From positions 63,066,893 through 63,130,892 of the forward strand of contig CP136067.1 of NCBI GenBank assembly GCA_032622095.1: 64,000 bases of DNA. The letters run 5' to 3'. The notes under the pieces were generated by a model, which was not told where the DNA came from, made no database searches, and saw only the letters and a program-made list of their open reading frames with translations. The DNA is from Siphonodentalium dalli (taxonomy: Eukaryota > Mollusca > Scaphopoda > Gadilida > Siphonodentaliidae). This document shows, piece after piece, positions 12,171 through 24,494 of the stretch. The stretch's first letter is position 1; each line of letters begins with the position of its first letter. The position numbers and the translations under genes are program-made.

Positions 12171-13099
12171 TCTATTATATATTTTGGGAAATCTGTCTGT
12201 CTGTCTGTCTGTTCGCGATGGACTCGAAAACGGCCTCGACTCGAAAACTTGGTATGTGGGGGTACTTTCGGGCGGGGAGTGGCATGGGCCTATTAATTTG
12301 CCCGTGCGACGTGACCTTGACCTTGAAATCGGGTCATTTCAAGGTCAAACGTCCGAGTATCACGGGATTTCGATGAAAATTAGTGTCTACGGATACTTTC
12401 GTATGGGGAGTGTCGTAAGCCTATTCATTTGCCCGTGCGACGTGACATTGACCTTGAAATCAGGTCAATTCAAGGTCAAATCGCCAATTTTTATGGGATT
12501 TCAACGAAATGTTATACATAGGGTTACTTTTGTCCACTGAGTGTTTTGGACGGGTCAAATCGTGACCCCGACCTTGACCTTCAAAATGATCAATTCAAGG
12601 TCAAATCGGGTAAAACCGGATGGATTTCGACAGGTACTTTTGTCCGGGCAGTGTTTTGTCCGGGTCAAATCGTGACCCCACCTGACCTTGACCTTCAAAA
12701 TGGACAATTCAAGGTCAAATCGCGCAATTCGTCGATAAGCCTATTCATTTGCCCATGCGACGTGACCTTGACATCGGGTCAATTCAAGGTCAAATCGCGA
12801 ATTTTGATGAGATTTTGACGAAATTGGATACATAGGGTTACTTTTGTCCACTGAGTGTTTTGGACGGGTCAAATCGTGGCCCTGACCTTTACCTTCAAAA
12901 TGATCAATTCAAGGTCAAATCGGGTAAAACCGGATGGATTTCGACGGGTACTTTTGTTGGGTACTTTTGTCCGGGCAGTGTTTTGGACGGGTCAAATCGT
13001 GACCCCACCTGACCTTGACCTTCAAAATGGACAATTCAAGGTCAATTCGCCGAAAAGCAGAGGGGAAACAGCCCGGACGAAGTCGGGTCCACCTGCTAT
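12171..13099 (+). mobile_element. Non-autonomous Helitron carrying a TCAAGGTCA array
   Basis: The 5' end reads TCTATTATATATTTTGGGAA followed by a GTCT run. The 3' end has a hairpin (CCCG...CGGG at about 13075-13087) and then ACCTGCTAT. The terminal CTAT would be a mutated CTAG. The right flank TATTGATAT matches the empty site TATTGACAT in the neighbouring satellite monomer. The left flank base is G rather than A, a likely later substitution. Removing 929 bp restores a 154-bp satellite period. The inside is about seven repeats of a TGACCTTGACCTT ... TCAAGGTCA unit. Open frames through this region (12005-12376, 12546-12818) are products of the repeat, not genes. Confidence 0.75.
12300..13060. 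repeat. Tandem array of TGACCTTGACCTT/TCAAGGTCA units
   Basis: About seven irregular units of 75-125 bp. Each has GTGACCTTGACCTT(C/G) followed some 20 bp later by the inverted TTCAAGGTCAAATCG. TCAAGGTCA is the extended half-site bound by monomeric nuclear receptors of the ERR/SF-1 type. That is known biology of the motif; binding here is not shown. Confidence 0.8.
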
Positions 13100-13563
13100 T
13101 ATTGATATATAGATGGGAACAAGTCATTTTGGGGTCATTCGGCCAAAATAAATTGCTGCCAGTAGCCATCTTGGATTTTACTTTTTGCATGACTAAATCC
13201 TTTGGCACGGGCTACAGGTCGTACCTTTGGTCGGATCATCATGAATGTTAATATTGACATGTAGATGGGAACGAGTCATTTTGGGGTCATTTGGCAAAAA
13301 AACATGGCCACCAGCAGCCATCTTGGATTTTAATCTTTGCATGATTAAATCCTTTGGCACAGGCTATAGTTGGTCGGATCATTATGAAATTTGTCATGTC
13401 TGTTGACATTGACATATAGATGGGAACGAGTCATTTTGGGTCATTCGGCAAAAAAACATGGCTGACTGTGGCCATCTTGGATTTAAAAATTCAATCCATT
13501 TGCATAGGCTACAGACCGTACTGTTTTTCTGATCATCATGAAATTTGTCGCTTTATATGTTAA

Positions 13564-14202
13564 CTAGCCGATGAGCCCGACGTTGTCCAGGCTATTCAAA
13601 AAACAAATTTCAAGTCGATAGCTCCACCCGTTTCCGAGATCTGGTCTGCGCATGCGCGAAGCTTGCGTCGCACAGGCTCGGCGACCCGATAAAATTCGTA
13701 TTCGGGGCAAGATACATTCACATAGCAAATTTCAAGTCGATAGCTCCACCCGTTTCCGAGATCTTGTCTGCGCATGCGCTGCACGGGCGTCGCACGGGCT
13801 CGCCAATACGACAACGACGAATAAACAGTAAAATCAGTCAGAGTTGTAAGAGTACTATGGCATCCAATAAATCTCCCCGCATAGGAAACCACTCAAAAGT
13901 ATTGTTCCCGTATATCTCTCTGCAGATGCTAATAACGTTGAATGGTAAACAAACGCTCTTTATAGCGATGCGTCAAAAACAAACGCTCATTAAATTATCA
14001 CTTGATTAACCACCGCAGTGCCGTTTTTTTGTGACTGAGAGTAGAGAATGGGTGCTCTGGGCTTCTCCAAAATGCGACAGTTGACGATTCAGGTGGGATT
14101 TTACCTTTGGATAGGAAGTTTGGTCTCGATCGGTCAACCCGTTTTCGATTCTATAAAGGACATACAGACAGACAAACAGAGGTCTTCAAAATATATAAGA
14201 GA
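13564..14202 (-). mobile_element. Non-autonomous Helitron with matching empty site next door
   Basis: On the minus strand the element begins TCTCTTATATATTTTGAAGA, followed by a GTCTGTCTG run. It ends with the hairpin GCCTGGACAACGTCGGGC (plus-strand 13574-13591) and CTAG at 13567-13564. Flanks on the plus strand are GTTAA before and TATTGACAT after, so the insertion lies between A and T as Helitrons require. The intact monomer at 13247-13260 reads GTTAATATTGACAT, the exact empty site. Inside, a ~120-bp segment (TTTCAAGTCGATAGCTCCAC plus CCGTTTCCGAGATCT) occurs twice. No Rep/helicase is encoded. Confidence 0.85.
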
Positions 14203-14460
14203 TATTGACATGTAGATGGGAACAAGTCATCTTGGGGTCATTTGGCCATAAAACATGTCCGCTGGCAGCCATCTTCGATTTTACTCTTTGCATGACTAAA
14301 TCCTTTGGCACACCCTACAGTCCACTTCCCTCATCCGATCATCACCAAACTTCACATTAATCTTGATATTGATCTACTAGATAGAAGCTATCAAATTTTT
14401 TTGAATTTCATTGGAAAACATAGCCATCAGCAACCATCTTGGATTTTACTTTATATATAT

Positions 14461-15496
14461 CTCTCATGTTGATAATCTAGTATTACTTAGACCTTTCAAC
14501 TTTCCGCATTCCTAATCACTCCATTGACTGTAACACATGAAATTATTCCCTTCCAACACATGTATTTGTTAGACCTGTTCGAGTTCGCAAAAATAACCAT
14601 GCTATATCATATGAATAGACCTACCCCTTGTTGGTTAAAAAATGGAATCGATCACGCAATTAGAAAATAGCCAACCATTCGCCCATCTGGTCGGACGCAT
14701 CCATGTTTACCAGTCCAGAGGGCAGTATGGTCATACAATGTAGGTCCATGCACTCTGGTGGCTGATTGTACTTTCATTTTCGGTTTCACAATACAAGAAT
14801 ATTTAATCATTGTTAGATGTGGGAAGTGCGGCGCTATCAGTTCATTGGCGACTGTTGTTTAAAATGCACACATTTTGCTTCAGTTGTTGCTAGTAACTTA
14901 CGATTTTTAGCGGGGAAATTAGTAAACGTAGTGTTCCCAAATATAAGCACCGCGCTTTTCTTGGAAATAAATAAGCGTACTGGCGGCACCCGTATATTTA
15001 TTTCGATCCCGAGAGTACGACTACATATATACGCGGATAATTATGTCTGACTGACAGCTTCACGAGAAATAAATAGAGGTAAGTAGTAGACAATGGATTT
15101 TCTTTTTGTTTTGTTTTGTTTAAATTCAGCATTTTTTTTGCCCCACAAAAGTCAACACAATTAATTCACATCACTGTGTCACTTCAGATACTATTAAGTC
15201 TGAAACATATTCAGTGTTACAGGCCAAAGAAAAATAAAATGTTAAATTTACGATCTGTAGGTAGTTTCTAATTATTTTGTTATTACTTTGACATTTTCAT
15301 ATGGCTTTTCGTGTCTTCTAAAATATTTAGATCAGACTAATTTTGATGTTCTTGGTATAAAGTGTGATATAAGCACAATGCTTTGACAGAGAAAACCCCA
15401 TTCAGATCGAGACATTGAAGTTTTCATTTGTTTTTTATATACAAAATTGAGAATAAATTTCTTGAAAAGCATGACAAAAAACTTTAGAGTGTGTGT
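14461..15496. other. Intronic sequence, no gene seen
   Basis: Unique AT-rich sequence. The open frame at 14817-15050 has no recognisable motif. Confidence 0.5.
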
Positions 15497-15517
15497 GGGG
15501 GGGGGGGGGGGGGGGGG
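15497..15517. repeat. 21-bp poly-G run
   Basis: Uninterrupted G tract preceded by GTGTGTGT. It is prone to sequencing and replication slippage, so the length should be treated as approximate. Confidence 0.9.
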
Positions 15518-15534
15518 TGCTAATAGAGTCTATA

Positions 15535-15548
15535 TCTATATTTGCGAA

Positions 15549-15587
<39 letters not shown>

Positions 15588-18201
15588 GTTCTATAGAAAT
15601 TCACAGGGGACCATCTAGATGATGCCAAAGGGGTCTACTAGGAGTAGCTTTTTACGAGAAAGATAATGGTCGGGGTTAGAATTTTCTAAAGTGACGCCGT
15701 TGTTGTCAGGTGCAGAAAAGGGGGAGGGGCAGAAAAAAAAATTGTCGCTGATTGCCACCAAACTTATATATAATCATCCCCATAATATGAGGAATCTAAT
15801 GGCGTGGTTTAAATATGGCAAAAGTCGCGCCGTTCGCGTCAGGGGTGCCCGGAGGGGGGGGGGGGCGGCAGATTTTTTTTCTGTCGCCAATTGCCACGAA
15901 ACTTACATATAATCATCCCCATGATATGAAGAATCCATGTGGTTTAAATATGTCAAAAGTGGCGTCGTTTGAGTCAGGGATGAACGGAAGGGGAGAGAGG
16001 CACCAAAATTGATAAAACTAATTTTAGCGCCGATTTCCACCAAATTGGCTTTTATCTGTCAAATGTGGCCTCATTCGAGTCAGGGTTGCATTGAAAGGGA
16101 CAGGGGCACCAAAATTGATGAACAAATTTTTTAGCGCCAATTTCCACCAAGTTGATACACGTTCTTATCCATAATACGAGGAATCTAATCGTGATTTAAA
16201 GACGCCGTAGTGGTGCTGTTTGAGTGAGAGATGGAGAGGGGAGGGATTGGCACCAAATTTGATAAAAAAAATAGTTTAGTCGCCGATTATCACCAAACTT
16301 ATAAACAATCATCTCCATGATATCAGGAGTGTAATCGTGTGGTTTAAGGATGTCACAAGTGGGGCCATTCGAGTCAGTGGTGTATAGAGATGAGAGGGAC
16401 ACAAAAAGTTATATCTATATGTTTAGTGCCGATTTCCACCAGCTTGATACATATTCTTCTCCGTGATACGAGGAATCTTATCGTGTGGTTTAGATACACC
16501 AAATTGGTGCCCTATGGGTGAGAGATGTGGGGACCTTAAGTTTGATACGAATTTGTATACTCGCCAATTTACACCAATTTCATATATATGCATCTCTAAT
16601 CTCTAATGAGTCTTAGTGTGTGCAGCTTGAGTCCGAAATAGGGACGGGAGGGTCACCAAAACTGATACAAAATATTTTTAGTACCAATTACCATCAAATT
16701 CAGACACGTTCTTCTCAAATGATACAAGAAATAAAATCGTGCTGTCTGTCTGTCTTTTTGTCTGTCTGTGTGCGTTCTATATATAACTTCACGCGGTACA
16801 ATTGAGATGGCACCAAGGCGTTCTAAGAGGGGTAACTTTTTACAAGGAAGATAATGGTGCGGGTTAAAATTTTCTAAAATGATACTGTTGGTGGGAGGGG
16901 AAATTTAAAAAATATGGATGAAATAGTTTTGTCGCTGATTTCCACCAAACGAATACATAATCACCTTCGCAATATGGCGTTGTTTGAGTCAGCGTTGCAT
17001 CAACAATTGATTTAATAAACCAAATTCCACCAAATTCATACCCGTTTTTCTCTAATGATATACCATGAATTAAATCACATTTGGTGTCATTTGTGTCACG
17101 GATGGCGAGCGGATATGCACTATCATTGACAAAAGATTGCTATTCGCCGATATCCACATATAAGTTATATACAGTCACCAGGCCATCTCCATATCATTTT
17201 AAGTAGTTGGGCGTTCACATTTCACAATCCCGACATATGGTGACCCACATAAGTCACTTGAACAATTATATCTTCTTAACAGTCATATTTATATGGGAAT
17301 GGCAATCAAGGCATTCACACAATGAGCTAGCAAAAAGAGATAACTAGAAGAAGCATTAAACGTATATTTATCATTCTATTGAAGAGATACATATATTCGT
17401 GCAAACTGAGAGACCTCGAACCGTCAGAGGATTGCATATATATAATAACAAAATTTAGTCTGTTCCATTCAATACAGTTTCCAAAAAAAGTTACAATTTG
17501 TCAAGAGATATGGAAGGCCTGTTCAAAAATAGTGGTCACAGTGTGCAGTCAAATATAGTTTATTCTGATATACAAGAAAATGCAGTTAGTAGCACAAGAC
17601 TTTTCAGGATCCTACCAATACGGACATCTGACAAGGGTTTTAGAACAGACTCATCGACTGACATAAACAACGCAAAATCTCGCTCTGTGCCTGGCACATG
17701 TAGCTGATATATTGGGGAAAGCAACATTTCGTTTAAACTAAGAATATTTAGCCAATATATAGCACCATGAACAGAGGAGCACCTGGAAATTTCTTTGAAA
17801 CATCTGTATCTTCATGGAGATATGATAGCCATGTGTCCTCGAGATCTTAGTCCAACCCACTAGATTGATACATCTCAATATGTAAAACCCAATTATCATC
17901 TTTTATCGAACTAATGTGTTTATGATGTTCATGTATCATATTATAACATCTAATGTATACGCAGTTGTAATTAAATAAATACTTCATTATTGGTGGAACG
18001 GATTAATCGCGATAAACAGAATGACAATTGATAAGGTGAGCCACTACTTATATTCCATGACTGTAATAATAATGTTTTGTGATGCTATTTGAATATACAA
18101 TTTATGAGAAAACGTATAACACTTTAAGCAAGAGCATTCTCTATTCCCAACAAATATCCACAGCATACATTAACCTGGGCAACGCCGGGTAACCCTGCTA
18201 G
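15535..18201 (+). mobile_element. Helitron with internal tandem repeats (non-autonomous)
   Basis: It begins A|TCTATATTTGCGAATG followed by about ten GTCT units (15548-15587). It ends with the hairpin ACCTGGGCAACGCCGGGT (18173-18190), seven bases, then CTAG|T at 18198-18202. These are the Helitron signatures: 5' TC, a hairpin near a 3' CTRR, and an A|T target. The interior is a decayed array of ~110-150-bp units recognised by GATT(G/T)CCACCAAACTTATA and ATGA(T)ATGAGGAAT(C)TAAT, plus a second internal block beginning with a GTCT run at 16742. No replication protein or helicase is coded. Confidence 0.75.
15540..17100. repeat. Nested tandem repeat inside the Helitron
   Basis: Two super-units start with a GTCT run, then a TTCTATA..CAC(A/G) segment, GGCACCAA/GATGCCAA, TTTTTACGAGAAAGATAATG, and GGTTA(G/A)AATTTTCTAAA. 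They lie at 15548-15700 and 16742-16890. Between them are about seven decayed copies of a ~110-150-bp unit ending in a purine-rich stretch (GGGGAGGGG, GGGGAGAGA, AGGGACAGG and so on). G runs and T runs inside the units suggest slippage. Confidence 0.7.
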
Positions 18202-18577
18202 TAGGTTATAAAGGCAAACCTTAACCACAAATATTTTTGGCTTTGGCCTTGAAATAGGGACAAATCAATTAACATTTGATACATATGATGCTTCCAACAT
18301 TTTAGGTGTATATACATGCACCATATATACGGCTATATAACTATTGTATTGGTATTTGATGCATGTACTGACCAGTACTCAATTTAGCACGGTGATGCCC
18401 CATCTCCATTGTATGATTTTTCAATTCTGTTAATTGCAGGTGGTCTTAATGTCTGGAAACTGGAGACAGAGGCTCGATCGTTACATCATATTCTAACACA
18501 GAATGCTGAAAATAGTGGTTGCCTTGATAAATAAATGAGCTGGTGAGATCGAGCCAGAAGTTCCTAGATATATATAA
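18202..18577. other. Spacer between Helitron and inverted-repeat element
   Basis: 376 bp, no feature recognised. Confidence 0.5.
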
Positions 18578-21500
18578 TAGTCTGGTCGATAAACTCATAT
18601 TTTAGGGTCAACCTAGAAAAAATTCGCACTATTAAAGTTGTTTTTTTGTACCATTTTGAAGAGGAAGCTCTCCTCTATAACATATCCAAAATCCGCTAAA
18701 ATCCGCTTTGAGCATTTTTTGTAATTCAAGATGGCGTCCAAGATGGCTGCCATTTTCCTATAAGTCAGCTTGATGCAATTATAGTGAGAACATCTTGTCA
18801 TATGTATACACATGTATACATTTTTGTGAAGCTATGACATAACGCCATCTTACGTGACAAAATTGGAACACCCACCGTCCAAGATGGCCACCAAAATGGT
18901 GACCGGAAGGGGAATTTTTACGTTTTTTACTAATACTCTTAAGATAAGTTTCTGTGGTTTGGAACTGGTTGAGAATTGTGACTTTATTTTGTATATAGCA
19001 TATTAACTGACCATTTCAGCAATGAAATATGCTGTTCGTGGGGTCCACACCCCTTCCGATCACTCAAAAATTCGAGTTTACAAAACGCGGTATAACATTT
19101 CACAAATGATCCCCTTTGGGATTCTGGTCATATTTCACCAAGAAGTGGGAAGAACTTTGCAATGTAAGTGATGCATTCTATATCTTATTGATATTCGAAC
19201 TCAATGGTACCAAAATTGTCACTTTGGCTCAAAATGGCTGTCAAAATGGCTGCCAAAATATGGAAAATGGTAATTATTATCCCAGCGTGCCATGCAACCG
19301 CTTAAAAGTTGTGATGATGTACACAAATGACTATTCTGTCTTATATACATTGAATACCAACATTTCTCATGCACCTTGATTAATTTTTACTATTTACTAT
19401 TCTGTAATTACCAGAATTATGGGATTTTTCTATCACAAACAACATCAAACTCGGCAAAAAAAATCACTTTTCATGTTTGGACCATTTTTGTCAAGTAAAA
19501 TGGAACTATCTTTAGCATCAAAGGTTCTTTTTATTTTGATATGCCTTAAATATGGCATAGCGTGGTGCTTTAGACAATATTACTAAAGATGACTTTCAAA
19601 ATGGCAACCAAATTTGGTAAAAAGTTTATATTCCGAACACTGTTCTCTGCTGTTCCGAAATGTAGCAAATTGTGACTCACTTGGTTATTAAACATGCTAC
19701 TTAATCAACTGACAACTTAATCTTATATTATGGTTGTCCCAGAAAACCTTATGAGGTATGACAAATTCATTTTAAGGGATGCAGTATGGATTTTGCTGAA
19801 CACCTCTCTTGGGATTCTGTCCATGTCCACATTAACGGAAATGGACATAACGTTGAAACTGAACTGAAATGTATAATATTATGTGGCTACTCTGGCCTAT
19901 TAGCATCAAAATTGATTAACTTATAAACTATTGTCAGGAAAACCGTTTTCTTCACATTGCATATATAAAACGCAATTAATGTGGAGAACACTCTGATATT
20001 ACCCCTATCGATTAACATATCCTTGAGTTATTGTGGAAAGCGATAGTCACACAAAGGTGCACCAGTACAAATCACACATGAGCATGCAGTCACTCCATAT
20101 ATACATGAACACCATGTAAATGGACATGTGCCACTCGCTGTAAAGACATTCACCCCACCCATTACCACACAGCCACAATTGGCACACAGCCACATTTGGG
20201 TTTACCCATACACCAACGCGTGGCCCTATAGCCATGAATAACCATGCAGACACACCAGGAATACTCATACACCTCACATGACCTGTATACATATTCACTA
20301 CATATATGAACACAAAGTAACCTCTTGTATACCTATTCGCCTAACCAATTAGGCCATACAGTCACTCCATATATATTTATTTGCCACATGCATAGCTATA
20401 CAGCCACTAAAGATATACATATACACCTCACCGATGACCATACAGTCACTCCATACATGTTCGCTACATCCATGATCATACATCACTTCTTGTATACTTA
20501 TTTGCCTCACCAGTGGTCATACAGTCTCACTCCCTGTATATATACATATTTGCGACACCCGTGGCCATATAGCCACTCAAGATATACATACACACCCAAC
20601 CCAAAACTATAGTGTCCTCCAGGTATATACATATAGACCTCACAAAAGTGTCTCGTACCGCGCATACGGCCATTCATACACTCCAGACTTGCATATAGAC
20701 CTGACCCATGACAATTCAGCCTCTCTGTATACGCATAAACCACATTCGTGATCATAGTCACTCCTTGTATATCAATTCACCCCACTATTAACTTCGCCAT
20801 ACCTATGTACATATTGTACAATTTGGCCGTGCCATGGCCATGTAGTCACTCATGATATACATATACACCTCACCCATGACCACAGTGTCACTCCATGTGT
20901 ATATATATATACCTCATCAATGGCCATACAGCCCTTATAGATATACCAATACCCGCACACAGCCATTCATACAATTCAGACAATACAGACAATACAGCTC
21001 AATGGTGACAATTCAGCCACTCGCTGTATACATATACACCCTCTCCATGAGCATTCAGATATTCACTGTATGCTTGTACACACCACCAATGACAATACAA
21101 TAGAACCTACATATAAACATATACATCTCACCCATCACCATGAGGTCACTCTATATACACTAGCCGCCAATGACCATCAAAGTGTACTCTAGGTATGCAT
21201 ATACACTTCAACAATGACCGTGCAGTCAGTTCATGTACATATACACATTGCCCATAACCATACAACAACACCCTATGTATACATACACCCATTAATTGCC
21301 ATACATCCAACATATGTATACATATACACTCACCCATTACAATACAGCCATCCAATGTACATATGTACAGCCCACCCCTGACCACACAGTCACTCCATAT
21401 ATACATACAGGACAGTGTAGCTGCTCTCGTTATGACCATACACCACTTCAATGACCAGACAGCCACTCACTGTAAACATGTTCACATCACACATCACCAT

Positions 21501-22617
21501 ACCGCTACTCCTTATATACCTATACATCTCACTATGGACATCCCATCCATGACCATATAGTCACACATTGTATAACTAATTCACATCATTCATGAATATA
21601 ATAACTCCATGTATACCTACTCACCTCGCCTATGACCATCCAGTCAACAGACATACACACTGTATTAAGTTGATCAATGTTGATGCTAATGGGCCAGAAT
21701 AGCCACATAATATGATCCCTCTCAGTTCCGTTTCAACGTTCTGCCCATTTCCGTTCAAAAACAAAGAAGCTTTTGGCAAAATCCATATTGCTTTGATTGC
21801 GATTTGTTGCCGATTTTGATATCAGGTTTGTGACTGAAAATTTCAAATAATTCTGGTAATTTCGGTGGTTAAAATAGTAACAAATACCTAAGGTGCATCA
21901 TAAATGTTAGTACTCAAGCTATATGAGACAGAATAGTCAATTGTGTGCATCATCACAACTTGTAAGCGGTTGCATGGCACGCTGGGATAATAATTACCAT
22001 TTTTCATATTTTGGTGGCCATTTTGGCAGCCATTTTGAGCCAAAGTGACAATTTTGGTACCATTGAGTTCGAGTATCAATAAGATATAGAATGCATCACT
22101 TACATTGCACAGTTCTTCCCACTTCTTGATGAAATATGATTAGAAACTTGGGGATCTTTTGTGAAATGTTATACCGTGTTTTGTAAAATCAAATTTTTGA
22201 GTGATCGGAAGGGGTGTGGACCCCACGAACAGCTTATTTCATTGCTCCAATGGTCAGTAAAGATATTAGTAAAAAACGTAAAAACTCCACTTCCGGTCGC
22301 CATTTTGGCAGCCATCTTGGACGGGGAGTTCCAATTTTGGCACATAAAGGTGGCGTGATGTCTTATATATATATATAGCTTCATTAAAATGTGTACATGT
22401 GTATACATATGACAAGAGGTTCTCACTATAATTGCATCAAGCTGACTTATAGGAAAATGGCAGCCATCTTGTACGCCATCTTGAATTACAAAAAATGCTC
22501 AAAGCGGATTTTAGCGGATTTTGGATATGTTATAGAGGATATATTCCTCTTCAAAATGGTATACAAACCAACTTAGTGCAAATTTTTTCTAGGTCAAACC
22601 TTTTATCGACCAGACTA
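18578..22617. mobile_element. 4.0-kb element with ~1-kb inverted arms around a minisatellite
   Basis: The left end TAGTCTGGTCGATAAA (18578) is inverted at the right end TTTATCGACCAGACTA (22617). Pairing continues through AACCTAGAAAAAATTCGCAC/GCAAATTTTTTCTAGGTC, ATCCGCTAAAATCCGCTTTG and CAAAATGGC-rich stretches. The left arm reaches about 19925 and contains some 300 bp missing from the right arm, which begins about 21668. TAA sits outside both tips and may be a 3-bp target duplication. No transposase is seen. Both arms repeat CAAAATGGC/GCCATCTTGG, similar to the known YY1-type core AAGATGGC. Confidence 0.8.
20048..21660. repeat. Irregular minisatellite, loop of the inverted-repeat element
   Basis: Repeated degenerate units built from ATATACATATACACCTCACC, CATGACCATACAG and TCACTCCATGTATA, with variable unit length of roughly 40-65 bp. 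Long open frames on both strands (for example 20047-20313 minus, 20325-20612 plus) are by-products: they are His/Tyr/Thr or Cys/Trp/Val rich and consist of the repeat. Confidence 0.8.
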
Positions 22618-23028
22618 TAAATATATAGAGAGTGAGAGATCTTTAATGAAGAACAGTCACCCACTGAATCATATTTGCCACAATATATAGTCATATAAAG
22701 GTTTTTGAATTTACATGAGTCTTATTTTAGTGACTAGCATGCAGAAAGGGTGAAACAGGAAAATGGCTTCATGCACTGAAACACCCATGCACTGTACAGT
22801 GTTTTGCTGTGGATGCCTCACTATAATTATTGGCCCCCGTGAAATTTGATATACATGTAATTACCAATGTTTGGCAGATTAAGTGGTGTCTTTGAAATAT
22901 TTATTTACATGAGGACATAAACTTCTTATAATTTCAGAGAAATGGATTCAAAAACTGAGAATACCATCATTTTAACATATACATGTACCCACCACTACTA
23001 CCCCCTCCACCCCCAATCCCGAACTGCA
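22618..23028. other. Intronic spacer, no gene seen
   Basis: AT-rich with a C-rich stretch near 23000; nothing recognised. Confidence 0.5.
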
Positions 23029-23899
23029 GTTACTGCCCCTTACCGAACAGAATGGCTTATTAAGCCATCCCTAAGCCCTCGCTTAGCCATCAGAGATCAA
23101 TGATGGCTAAGATAAACCATCACTCTAGTTATATTAGCACTCATGAAGAATAAGAAGTGGTGTGATGGCTTAGATAGCCATCCAATCAGGAAGAATTTCT
23201 GGTGATGGCCAAGGTGATGGTTAGTGGATGGCTAACAACATGGAATTATATTCACTAGCCATCATTACTGGTGGTTAAGAATTTATTCGATAACCATCAG
23301 ACTGGAGAAGTTTTAAAATTCGAATGTTATTAGCCTTCATAAAAGTCATATTAATGGTTAGGAGACCTGCTCTCCTCAGACTGCCATAGACCTGACATAT
23401 GGCTGCCATATGTTGGTCCAACCAGATAGAGGCTGCATAGATGCATCCTGAGATATTTTAAGTCAACTACATTTGAATTGTAACTGCTAGTCTATATTCA
23501 CTGCTCAAGTTTGTTGTTCCAGTATTTTTTACACTTATGTTCTTAGCAGTCTTATAAACTTGTGATTTCTTTAGTTGAGATTCATTGGACTAGTATTGTA
23601 ATGGCTTCAAGATATGCTGAACCTTCTAATTTTAAAAGTTGTGAAATAACTATCAGAAATCCGCATGTTTATCAAACATTCTGCCTGAGAATCTGAGAAA
23701 ATATCCTGCTGCCACTAAGATATATACAAATTAATCTGGAAATTGGTAAGTACAATCCTCAGCACTATATTTTCTAATTTATTGGGCATGATATGACACA
23801 TTAAAACATCTTGAAAAAAACATATTCATATTTAACCATTCCGATGGGAGCTTCTTGAAATTTTTTGAAAATCCTGTACCAATGCAATTCTCTAGCTAG

Positions 23900-24010
23900 C
23901 CAGCACAATCTCTTATATATGCGAGGCTTGATCCCTATAGATGGGAAACTCGCATATATAAGAGAATTCAGCTGGAACCAGGTTCTTTAATGCTGCACCA
24001 GCATATATAG
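23900..24010. repeat. Short palindrome-bearing repeat P, copy 1
   Basis: TCTCTTATATATGCGAG ... CTCGCATATATAAGAGAA forms a hairpin. It is followed by GGTTCTTTAATGCTGCACCA. Related copies lie at about 46112-46200 and, inverted, at about 54222-54285. Confidence 0.7.
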
Positions 24011-24390
24011 TTCTCATATTGGAAGGGTTAAAAGATCTATCAGACCAGACTATTTTCTTTTGAATTTTGACAAAAATCTGCAGAAATCATTGGCTGGCCC
24101 AGCCTAATGTGAAGATGTTGCATGATTCCAGACACCATGCAGTATGTGTGTCCAGCGATACAATTTTAAATCGTTTCCACTGTATTTATGATGAAAACTT
24201 GGCAAAAGATAACAAAAATAATGGACATTGTTAAATATGTTGTTAAAAATAATTTTTATGATATAACATATTATTTAAAAAATAATTCATTCTCAAATAG
24301 ATGATGCCAAAGTGTTATCCCTCCTGAAGCAAGTTATATAACATAGCAATCCTAAGCCATCACTAAATGTCCAGGGCTAACAATCGGATG

Positions 24391-24494
24391 GCTTACTAGC
24401 CATCGGCTTACTAGCCATCGGCCTACTAGCCATCGGCTTACTAGCCATCAGCCTACTAGCCATCGGCCTACTAGCCATCGGCCTACTAGCCATC
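24391..24494. repeat. 15-bp tandem repeat, about seven copies
   Basis: Unit ACTAGCCATCGGC(C/T)T with C/T and G/A variants. Confidence 0.9.

Larger units (their letters stand above)
12029..14460. repeat. ~154-bp GATGGGAACGAGTC satellite array, interrupted by two Helitrons
   Basis: Monomers start with GATGGGAACGAGTCATTTTG at 12029, 13112, 13264, 13419 and 14215. Adjacent intact units are spaced 152 and 155 bp. Removing the Helitrons at 12171-13099 (929 bp) and 13564-14202 (639 bp) restores spacings of 154 and 157 bp, so the array was once continuous. Each monomer carries CCATCTTGGATTT and GGTCGGATCAT(C/T)ATGAAA. Confidence 0.9.

Noticed and set aside
11878-13208. Open frames up to 220 codons with CPCDVTLT-like repeats
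   Set aside because: They run through satellite and Helitron repeat units and stay open because the repeat lacks stops in those frames.
20047-21466. Several 80-106-codon open frames on both strands
   Set aside because: They consist wholly of minisatellite units and change with the repeat; composition is repeat-driven and no domain is visible.
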